Assembly (NCBI GenBank): GCA_002471255.1
Contig: DKPP01000001.1
Coordinates: forward strand, 175,267 to 239,266
Source: Akkermansiaceae bacterium UBA7331
GTDB taxonomy: Bacteria > Verrucomicrobiota > Verrucomicrobiia > Verrucomicrobiales > Akkermansiaceae
Direction: 5' to 3'
Length of the DNA stretch: 64,000 nucleotides
The first letter of the stretch is position 1. Each line of letters opens with the position of its first letter. Position numbers and translations under genes: made by a program. Positions 44,837 through 51,690 of the stretch are shown here, piece after piece. The notes beneath the pieces are model-generated. The model made no database searches. It had not been told where the DNA came from and worked only from the letters and a program-made list of their open reading frames with translations.

Positions 44837-45598
44837 CTAATTACTAGATGATTGTTGCTGAATTAAAATTTGTTCTACTTGATCGGCTTGTTCCGGAGTA
44901 TCTACTCCGATACCGAAGTCTTGTGTGATAATCACTTTGATTTTTGCACCGTTTTCCAATGCGCGAAGTTGTTCTAAGGATTCTGTTTGTTCCAGCGGGG
45001 TTGGTTCCCAGCGAACATAGTTTTCTAAGAAATCTCTACGATAGGCATAGACACCCAAATGTCTCAAGAACGGGGTGATAATAGGGTTGCGGGCAAAAGG
45101 TATTGGACTACGAGAAAAATATAGCGCCTCATCCTTTTGGTTGAGTACGACCTTAACGATATTTGGATTAGTGATATCTTCCTCTTCGGTAATCGGGCAC
45201 GCTACCGTAGCCATGGATAGGCTTTCATCCAATAATAAGGATGTTGCTAAATTATCAATCAGTTCAGGCTCGATTAAAGGTTCGTCACCTTGAATATTGA
45301 TGATATGCGTTGCTTCAGGGATGTGTGTAACGGCTTCTGCCAAACGATCACTTCCACTTGGATGATCCGGTGAAGTCATAATCACTTCCGCTCCGAATTG
45401 CTTGGCTACTTGTTCGATACGTTCATCATCGGTAGCGATAGCTATACGATTGAGAGATTTGCATTGTTGCACTCTTTCCCATACGTGTTGAATTAGCGGT
45501 TTGCCTGCGATGATGTGTAATGGCTTCCCTGGAAAACGAGAAGAGCCCCATCGTGCCGGAATAAGGCCGACTACGAAATGTGAATTGGTTACGCCCAT
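44837..45598 (-). CDS. kdsB: 3-deoxy-manno-octulosonate cytidylyltransferase (CMP-KDO synthetase)
   Basis: Activates KDO for the inner core of lipopolysaccharide, so the organism has LPS. 253 aa. Motifs are LIPARWGSSRFPGKPL for nucleotide binding, ATDDERI, TSPDHPSGSDRLAEA and NIQGDEPLI. The start ATG at 45598 gives eight residues before the conserved core. It is followed at 7 nt by pyrG. The upstream 160 nt separate it from the radical SAM operon and likely contain its promoter. Confidence 0.97.
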   Translation of the reverse strand: MGVTNSHFVVGLIPARWGSSRFPGKPLHIIAGKPLIQHVWERVQQCKSLNRIAIATDDERIEQVAKQFGAEVIMTSPDHPSGSDRLAEAVTHIPEATHIINIQGDEPLIEPELIDNLATSLLLDESLSMATVACPITEEEDITNPNIVKVVLNQKDEALYFSRSPIPFARNPIITPFLRHLGVYAYRRDFLENYVRWEPTPLEQTESLEQLRALENGAKIKVIITQDFGIGVDTPEQADQVEQILIQQQSSSN

Positions 45599-45758
45599 GA
45601 ATACTATATATGTTCGAAAGACACTAGCAGGTTTTCAATGCGTAGTCCAGTCTCAAGCTTGAAAAAGTTGAGTTAGTTTGAGACATCTTTTGTCATTACA
45701 TTGTGGCCTAAGCGATTTGCTTAGGATTTCTTTTAGGTAGATAATCGAGGTAAGTTTT

Positions 45759-46154
45759 TTAATCTTCGCTAGGGAAGAAAATTAATGAGTTTTTTTTGCT
45801 TTCAGTTATTTTGATTGATTGAGGAAAATATTTTACATAGGTGCCGGAATTGAATGAAACAAAAGGAAAACGCTTTTGTGGATTGAAAAAGGGTAAACCT
45901 ATTTGAGTGCAATTTTCCTGTACTTTTAGCGATTTGTTGCCGATTTTGAAATAATCATAATCATTTTTATTGCCATAATATCTAACCGGTTGCGATGATT
46001 GGGCATTTTCGTTGACATAAATTTCGATCAATTTGGCCGGGTCGGATACGGTTTGCGTTGATTGGCAAGAAATAACTAGAAATGAAAGGGTAACAAGCAT
46101 GATGCCGTATAATGCCTTTTGCTTGAGTGGGATAATAAGTGTTTTGTTATTCAT
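45759..46154 (-). CDS. small lipoprotein, last gene of the radical SAM operon
   Basis: 131 aa. The signal peptide has an N-terminal basic part and a lipobox VISC with Cys at residue 30. The mature part contains VRYYGNKNDYDYFKIGNKSLKV and is predicted mostly beta; no family is recognised. It starts 24 nt after the restored stop of the frameshifted gene upstream, so it is probably the distal member of the operon that begins with the radical SAM gene. Surface or periplasmic anchoring is inferred from the lipobox. Confidence 0.7.
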   Translation of the reverse strand: MNNKTLIIPLKQKALYGIMLVTLSFLVISCQSTQTVSDPAKLIEIYVNENAQSSQPVRYYGNKNDYDYFKIGNKSLKVQENCTQIGLPFFNPQKRFPFVSFNSGTYVKYFPQSIKITESKKNSLIFFPSED

Positions 46155-46178
46155 TAGGTGATTTTGATGTATTTTATC

Positions 46179-46513
46179 TTAATTCTTGTTACCTCTATTA
46201 ATGGTTATTTCCAAAAAAGGCAATTTTAATGTCAATGTGTCTTGATTATTGTGAAATCGAGTTTTTATAGCGAAGTTTTGGCTGATAGATCTTTTTTTGG
46301 GTGCAGATTCATCCCACACTTGTAGGCTGACTAGAATCCCCCATCCGTTTCCTCTAAAAAAACAATCTCAGTCGAATACACTATTCCTGCTATTTCATAA
46401 TCATCGACTATTGGGTAAATGCCTGAATAGTGCTCCTTTGATAACTGCGCTATATATGATTTTTTAATGGTAATAAACGCACGTTTCAAGGAAATATCAA
46501 ATTTTCTGTTCAT
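46179..46513 (-). pseudogene. small gene with a one-base frameshift in a G run
   Basis: From the ATG at 46513 the frame encodes 60 residues ending EETDGGF and a stop at 46331. The stop follows a run of five G (46338-46342 on the other strand as C). Adding one base lets reading continue as ILVSLQVWDESAPKKRSISQ and on to a stop at 46179, giving about 111 residues of normal-looking protein. The restored protein has no signal peptide and no family I know. It sits 6 nt after the upstream gene and 24 nt before the next, consistent with an intact operon member. Sequencing error or true inactivation cannot be told apart here. Confidence 0.6.
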
Positions 46514-46519
46514 AGTGGT

Positions 46520-47383
46520 TTACATGGTTTTTGAGTATAATGTTCTAAAAAAGAACAATAAAGCCATTGATGCTACACGAAATTCATGTGAAGTGTTTCC
46601 CTCTATGGAGCACAGTGATTTATTTCCATAGAGGAAAAAGCTAATTTTACTCTTTTTTTCAGTATGCAAAATAATAGGGTGGTTTCTTATATTCCAATTC
46701 CAATAGGCGGAGTCCCCATCAGGTAAAATGATCAGGCCTTTTTTGGATATAGTCATTGTTGTATTTGATGATTTACAGGAGTAATCCCTTCTATATGGTC
46801 GGCATACCAGACTTATCCATTCCTCAAGAGTTTTTTTCGTTAGTGTCTTATCCGGCTTAAACTGATAACAGATGTCATTAGCGTCTTGGAGCGTGAATTC
46901 AACGACAAAAGGGTCGTTGGTGAATAGAGATTGGTCGTAAGCAGTGGCTACGTAATCATCTTTGACTATGAAACGCATTTCATTTGTCTTGTCGTGCGTC
47001 CCATCATGATATTGTCCTTCAACGATTAGATATTTACTGTGAGCCTCTCTTAATTTTTTCGTAAGTAACAGCTCTTTATCTTTTTGGAATGTTCTAAAAC
47101 TACAAGAGAATGTAAATATCACTGCACATAATACGTACGTTGACAATATAGGTAGTGTTTGTTCCCAATTTTTAACAATCAATAAATAAGATGCAAAAAT
47201 GAAAGGCATTCCCAATACTTGGAGTATAAGCCATGCAATCCAATTGATTCTTAAGTGATAAATGCAATAAAAGGGTATAATCAAGCCGAATAGAGAAATA
47301 ATCCAGTAAGTTAATCCTAGATATTCAAAAGGTAACAATAGGGCAAATAGAACGCACGCAATGATGAAAAAGATATTTTTCAT
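46520..47383 (-). CDS. polytopic membrane protein of unknown function
   Basis: 287 aa. The first about 100 residues contain four to five membrane segments. A soluble C-terminal domain of about 180 residues follows, with MRFIVKDDYVATAYDQSLFTNDPFVVEFTL and SLVCRPYRRDYSC. No family is recognised. The start overlaps the stop of the preceding paralogue gene as TAATG, so translation is coupled. It is a member of the operon headed by the radical SAM enzyme. The Cys-containing segments (CRPYRRDYSCKSS) are a possible but unproven link to the SPASM enzyme. Confidence 0.75.
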   Translation of the reverse strand: MKNIFFIIACVLFALLLPFEYLGLTYWIISLFGLIIPFYCIYHLRINWIAWLILQVLGMPFIFASYLLIVKNWEQTLPILSTYVLCAVIFTFSCSFRTFQKDKELLLTKKLREAHSKYLIVEGQYHDGTHDKTNEMRFIVKDDYVATAYDQSLFTNDPFVVEFTLQDANDICYQFKPDKTLTKKTLEEWISLVCRPYRRDYSCKSSNTTMTISKKGLIILPDGDSAYWNWNIRNHPIILHTEKKSKISFFLYGNKSLCSIEGNTSHEFRVASMALLFFFRTLYSKTM

Positions 47384-47766
47384 TAGCTTTGGCCAAAATT
47401 GGGTATTTTGTATTCTTTTAGATTCTCTTTAGCCCAAGTATCGAACATTTTAATCGCAAATTCGTGGTCTTGTTGTGAAAATTTTGTTCCTGTATATCGT
47501 GATAGAATTAATATTGGCGTATAATTTTCTAAAAAAGTCAATACAATGCTAATATCATATTTGTTAAATTGTATTGATAATCTATCGTTAAATGTTTCTA
47601 GTTGCTTTAATGGTACGTTTTGCCATTGAATTGTTTTGCTGATAAGCGTATTTACTTCTATCACATCACCTTCTAAATAATATGATTTTGTATATTTCAG
47701 ACCAAAAGTAACAAAAACTGCAAGAAATACAAATGTGACGATACACGTTATGGTGAATATTTTCAT
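47383..47766 (-). CDS. membrane-anchored protein, paralogue of the next upstream gene (copy B)
   Basis: 127 aa: one N-terminal membrane helix (residues 4-24) and a small periplasmic domain. It aligns with the adjacent gene 47776-48147 over the mature part: IQWQNVPLKQLETFNDRLS against IDWDDATLEQLSKFNGKIQ, then a beta segment and a final amphipathic helix (EFAIKMFDTWAKENLKEYK against NKLLPLLDDFIHSLYNSRK). So the pair is a tandem duplication that has diverged. No outside family is recognised. The downstream gene overlaps by one base. Confidence 0.72.
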   Translation of the reverse strand: MKIFTITCIVTFVFLAVFVTFGLKYTKSYYLEGDVIEVNTLISKTIQWQNVPLKQLETFNDRLSIQFNKYDISIVLTFLENYTPILILSRYTGTKFSQQDHEFAIKMFDTWAKENLKEYKIPNFGQS

Positions 47767-47775
47767 AAAAAATAT

Positions 47776-48147
47776 TTATTCTAAATTTTTATTTTTACGA
47801 GAATTATACAAACTATGAATAAAATCATCTAAAAGTGGTAACAATTTATTTTCATCAGATATTGGTATCTCTTTAAATGGACGTTTAATGATAATGTACT
47901 CGTACGTGTAAGAAGATGTAGGGACAAAATAGATGTCTAAATTTGGTAATTCGTTTTGGATTTTTCCATTAAATTTGGACAACTGTTCAAGTGTGGCATC
48001 GTCCCAATCTATAGGGGGAGTTTGATAGATCGTATAACTGTATATATCAGCCTCATCACGGTGTGTTGTATAATAACGAGTTAAAAAAATAATAAACAAA
48101 ATTACAAAAACGCCTGTTGGTAAAAATAAAATGATATATTTTTTCAT
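47776..48147 (-). CDS. membrane-anchored protein, paralogue (copy A)
   Basis: 123 aa: a membrane anchor at residues about 5-23, then a roughly 95-residue extracytoplasmic domain without Cys. Clear but distant paralogue of the gene directly downstream, with the shared pattern aromatic/acidic W, L-x-Q-L, F-N and a closing helix. It begins 30 nt after the lipoprotein gene stop and ends 9 nt before its paralogue. It is AT-rich relative to the housekeeping genes around it. Function unknown. Confidence 0.72.
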   Translation of the reverse strand: MKKYIILFLPTGVFVILFIIFLTRYYTTHRDEADIYSYTIYQTPPIDWDDATLEQLSKFNGKIQNELPNLDIYFVPTSSYTYEYIIIKRPFKEIPISDENKLLPLLDDFIHSLYNSRKNKNLE

Positions 48148-48177
48148 TTTCGCGTAGTTTTCTCAATCAATAAGATA

Positions 48178-48849
48178 TTATTTTTCTAAACCAAGAATTT
48201 CGCGAATAGTACTCAAACTTCCGGTGTTTAAAATATCATCAACATCATCAACCTTAGTTATTTTTTTAGTCGATTGATTATCTCCATCGCCGGTGAAATA
48301 CTCTTGATCTCTTTTAGTGTTGGGATATTTCAAGAAGATAATTAAGTCCTTTAGTGCAGGTGATATATCCTTGTCATTAAATAAGGTTCGAATTGGTTCT
48401 TGCTTGTCATTATCCGTATAAGTTACCTCAAGAGTAATGCCATAACCCTTATTTGATTTCTTCGTGCAATTTTTACAAAGAGTGGATGCATCAACAGCAA
48501 ATTTGATGTGATAAGGCTGTCCTAATCGGTTAAGTTCTTTGATTGTTGACGCTCCCTCTTCTTTGTACCATTCGATTGCATAATACTGGTTTGAATCTAT
48601 ATGTGAATAGACTGTTTTCGCGGCACAGTGTGGACATACGAAGGTTTGTTTGTTTTCAGGGTATTTCATAGCTACGGCATAACACATGGCTATCATTGAA
48701 TCATCAATCTTCGATTCTAATTTATTCAACCGCTTATTTAAAATGGATGCCGGCGTAGTGGGTTCGGGGGTACATGAGGACAATACGCTTAAACCTGCTG
48801 CCGTAGCTGTCAGTTTCGCTATGTCTTGGAATGATAATGGCTTTTTCAT
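48178..48849 (-). CDS. putative lipoprotein with two CxxC pairs, partner of the radical SAM enzyme
   Basis: 223 aa. The N-terminus MKKPLSFQDIAKLTATAAG is followed by a lipobox LSSC with Cys at residue 26. Mature features are C56, then C72-P-H-C75 and C125-K-N-C128, a rubredoxin-like zinc-ribbon arrangement, ahead of an acidic C-terminal half. It starts 60 nt after the radical SAM gene on the same strand. The pairing recalls the rSAM/lipoprotein systems catalogued in TIGRFAMs, but this sequence does not look like the lipoprotein family I remember from those. It is a candidate substrate or acceptor of the radical SAM enzyme; that is inference. Confidence 0.75.
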   Translation of the reverse strand: MKKPLSFQDIAKLTATAAGLSVLSSCTPEPTTPASILNKRLNKLESKIDDSMIAMCYAVAMKYPENKQTFVCPHCAAKTVYSHIDSNQYYAIEWYKEEGASTIKELNRLGQPYHIKFAVDASTLCKNCTKKSNKGYGITLEVTYTDNDKQEPIRTLFNDKDISPALKDLIIFLKYPNTKRDQEYFTGDGDNQSTKKITKVDDVDDILNTGSLSTIREILGLEK

Positions 48850-48909
48850 TTGCAGTAATTGTGTTATTAAAAAATTTTATAGTTAAATTCTAAGAAGGCA
48901 AAATCGGAA

Positions 48910-50001
48910 TTAATCGATTTCGAAAATGGTTTCGAGTGTAATCGTGCCCGGATCTTCTCCGTTAATCTTACCTGTGCATATATAGGCCGCTTCTCGGCAA
49001 CCACCATCACATGACGATGTATGTGGGCAATTAGTACATTCTTCGGGTAAATTATTGCCAAAAATATAGCTTCTCCAATGAGGGTGGTTAATAGCTTGCG
49101 CCCAGTCTCTCCAATGGACAATTTCAATGGGTGAGTGATTACATGTTCTCAACATTCCTGCGGGACTAACGGCAAAGAACCCTGTGGCTGCTCCGCAATT
49201 CGTGCTGAGTTTTAATCGATTGAGTCCATGTTCAAATGCCGGTGCTGCTAGACAATATGGATATTCCGTGCCCACATGACCATTTTTACCTGCTTTTGTT
49301 AAAATTTGATCGACTATGATTGGTACGGCTGCGATTTGTTCGGAGCTTAACTCTAAATTTCGGTGCTGAAGTCCTCGTCCTCCGGGTAAAAAACGATTAA
49401 TTAAGATATTGTCAGCTCCGGCATTTAAAGCTTGAGTAACGGTTTCACCTAATTCGAAAAAATTTTCTGATGTAGCAGTAATTGCCGCCGTGACAGGTAC
49501 TCCTAATTCGTTGGCTCGTTTATACCAGTTTAATAAATGTTGTGCTGTCGTTCCTCCGCACGTATGCTGTTCAAAGGTGCTGAAGCCCGGTAAACTCATA
49601 CTTAGATGGATGCCTAACTCTTTGCAGAAGTAGAGAACCTCATCTGACATTATTTTACCATTGCTTAACATAACTAATTCAGGTTTCCCCTCTCTGAAAC
49701 TTAATTCATTTGTTTGTTCATCAAGCTCCATACGATAAACCGTGAGATTTGAGGCAAACCTAACGATTTCCTCCCAGCCTTTCTTGAGTAACATCTCACC
49801 ACCTGTGAAAGAAAAAGTCGTTACTCCTGCTTCTGCCAATGCTTTGAGGCATTCTTTCCACTCATTGACGCCCATTTCTGTTTTCTCTTTGATCATGTCC
49901 GCATACCAAGGACATGAGCAAAAACGGCAGGCGTGATTACAGGCAAATGTTAATTCTATGGCGGCCACGTTTGGTAAAAATGATCGGGCTGTAAGTGACA
50001 T
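48910..50001 (-). CDS. radical SAM/SPASM domain enzyme
   Basis: 363 aa, ATG at 50001. The radical SAM cluster is C21-x3-C25-x2-C28 (CNHACRFC), followed at once by another Cys at 30. FSFTGGEML is the GGE SAM-binding motif. The C-terminal SPASM region has NCGAATGFFAVSPAGMLRTCNHSP and then CTNCPHTSSCDGGC, enough Cys for two extra clusters. SPASM enzymes usually modify peptides or proteins (PqqE, anSME, sactipeptide maturases). Sulfatase maturase is less likely because the sulfatase is 10 kb away and the CxxxCxxC context differs. It heads a seven-gene operon of envelope proteins. Confidence 0.9.
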   Translation of the reverse strand: MSLTARSFLPNVAAIELTFACNHACRFCSCPWYADMIKEKTEMGVNEWKECLKALAEAGVTTFSFTGGEMLLKKGWEEIVRFASNLTVYRMELDEQTNELSFREGKPELVMLSNGKIMSDEVLYFCKELGIHLSMSLPGFSTFEQHTCGGTTAQHLLNWYKRANELGVPVTAAITATSENFFELGETVTQALNAGADNILINRFLPGGRGLQHRNLELSSEQIAAVPIIVDQILTKAGKNGHVGTEYPYCLAAPAFEHGLNRLKLSTNCGAATGFFAVSPAGMLRTCNHSPIEIVHWRDWAQAINHPHWRSYIFGNNLPEECTNCPHTSSCDGGCREAAYICTGKINGEDPGTITLETIFEID

Positions 50002-50187
50002 GAGGTAAGGGTGATTGAGTTGTTAAGCGTAAAAGTATGTAGCTTAGATTAGCTGTTTTATGTACTATACCTGAATTGTTTATTAAGTCGAAAGATTTAT
50101 TAATTATTAGAAATGTCTAACTATTTTTCAATATGCCTTGCCATGTAAGTTAGTCTATGCTAACAATTCGTCAGCCAATAATAAAAT

Positions 50188-50712
50188 ATGAAAAAATCAG
50201 GAGCTTCAAAAGTACGTAAAACGATGCGCGCATTGCATCGCGATTTAGGATTTATCGCCATAGCTATGGTCATTATGTATGTGTTAAGCGGTATTTTGCT
50301 AACCTACCGTACGACAGACTTTTTAAAATATGAGGAACCTGTAACAGTTCAGTTGGAGCCCGGGTTAAAGGATCATGTCTTAGGTAAGGAATTAAAACTT
50401 CGTCATTTTAAGGTCGAAGAAAAAAATGAAAAGGAAATCAAATTTACCAATGGTACCTATAATCGAGAAACAGGTGTAGCAGAATATATCGTGAAACAAT
50501 ATTATTCACCTTTAGACAAATTTGTGAAATTGCATAAAGTAAATAATAACTCCGGAGCTCATTGGTTTACTGTTAGTTTTGGGGTCATTTTAGGATTCTT
50601 AGCTATTTCTGCATTTTGGATGTATAAACCGTCCACTCGCCTTTTTAATCGTGGAATGGTTTTCACCGGAGTAGGATTAGTAGCCTCAGTAGTATTACTA
50701 GTCTTGCTTTAA
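50188..50712 (+). CDS. PepSY-associated membrane protein
   Basis: 174 aa. It starts with a basic segment and RALHRDLGFIAIAMVIMYVLSGILL, the membrane-helix pattern of PepSY_TM proteins. An extracytoplasmic domain of about 80 residues follows, then two closing helices. In such proteins the HRDLG region and the later LHKV-type His sites are often linked to haem or iron reduction. It is followed by tonB at 24 nt, so a role in iron or nutrient uptake across the outer membrane is plausible. Divergent from the radical SAM operon across 186 nt. Confidence 0.82.
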   Translation: MKKSGASKVRKTMRALHRDLGFIAIAMVIMYVLSGILLTYRTTDFLKYEEPVTVQLEPGLKDHVLGKELKLRHFKVEEKNEKEIKFTNGTYNRETGVAEYIVKQYYSPLDKFVKLHKVNNNSGAHWFTVSFGVILGFLAISAFWMYKPSTRLFNRGMVFTGVGLVASVVLLVLL

Positions 50713-50736
50713 ATAGTTATTTTTATTCTTTGAGAT

Positions 50737-51483
50737 ATGATTCTTTCTCTTTCCGCACGTAATCGCGCTCTCATTAGCCCCACAAAGCGAAAATCTATCC
50801 TTAAAGCCTTAGGTATTTCTCTTGGATTGCAATTAATCATAGCCGCCATCATGCTTGGAATGAAATTTACTATTTTTCATTTCGAGGGGCCTCAAACGAT
50901 TGTTTTTGATTTTGTTGAGGTACGGAAAGAATCAAAGCAGGAGAGAGTGATAGAGCGTCAACAACTCAATAAACCTCAAGTTCAACAAATGATGCCAACT
51001 GTCGTGACTCATGATCCGATTGCTCTTGATATACCTCAGATGGATATCAACGTAAGTACCTTTACCGATTTACAAGTACATGAGTTGCCCAAGGATGAAG
51101 AATTGGGGGAATTTATCGCTGAGACGGTGGCTCCTGTTGTCAAAAAAGACAAGGTATTAAGAGAAAGTTCCGTGGCTCAAGCACAAGCGGTAGACGAGCC
51201 AAGACCGGATAAACCTGCTCGATATCGACATACGCCCGCTTTACCTAAATCTACCAATATAGGTAGAAAAGGTAAGGTAAACCAAGTGGCAAGAGTAAGT
51301 GTCTATGTTAATAAAGAAGGTAAGGTGTCAAAAGTAGAGCTGGTTCAGACTTGTGGTAGTGATGAAGCGGATCGCCTATTATTAGCTTGGGTGAAAAACA
51401 GATGGTCATTTTATCCTGCTGAAAAGAACAATATGCCAATTGAGTCAAAAGTGATCGTTCCTGTGAGAATTATGGTAGGATGA
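50737..51483 (+). CDS. tonB: energy transducer TonB
   Basis: Transmits proton-motive force to outer-membrane receptors. 248 aa: cytoplasmic start, one membrane helix (residues about 29-47), a charged Glu/Lys/Pro spacer, and a C-terminal TonB domain with VARVSVYVNKEGKVSKVELVQTCGS and the helix EADRLLLAWVKNRWSFYPA. The Cys in VQTCGS is uncommon. No exbB, exbD or receptor is adjacent. It pairs with the PepSY-type gene upstream; a hairpin lies between it and the GH31 gene. Confidence 0.92.
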   Translation: MILSLSARNRALISPTKRKSILKALGISLGLQLIIAAIMLGMKFTIFHFEGPQTIVFDFVEVRKESKQERVIERQQLNKPQVQQMMPTVVTHDPIALDIPQMDINVSTFTDLQVHELPKDEELGEFIAETVAPVVKKDKVLRESSVAQAQAVDEPRPDKPARYRHTPALPKSTNIGRKGKVNQVARVSVYVNKEGKVSKVELVQTCGSDEADRLLLAWVKNRWSFYPAEKNNMPIESKVIVPVRIMVG

Positions 51484-51641
51484 TGTGATAACTATGTCAT
51501 GACCATCAATAGTGCTTTCGTTCTGAATCATCTGGCATGATTTATTCTTGAGCTGTTGGCTAATTTGTATATGATGTGGACTGGATTTCTTGGAGCAGGG
51601 AGGTAAAAAACCAATTTGTCCCAAGCTTAATCCGATAGATG

Positions 51642-51660
51642 CGGTTCTGGGAACCGTTTT
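51642..51660 (+). terminator. hairpin with T tail between tonB and the GH31 gene
   Basis: CGGTTC (51642-51647), loop TGG, GAACCG (51651-51656), then TTTT. It ends only about 30 nt before the GH31 start codon, so besides terminating tonB it could act as an attenuator in the GH31 leader. Confidence 0.5.
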
Positions 51661-51690
51661 AGATTTTTCTAAAGCATCGTTCAAATTAGT

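Noticed and set aside
48910..50001. Radical SAM gene as the sulfatase-maturing enzyme (anSME)
   Set aside because: It is about 9 kb from the sulfatase, embedded in another operon, and its Cys pattern after the first cluster (CRFCSCPWY) does not match the anSME pattern I know. Not excluded by sequence alone.
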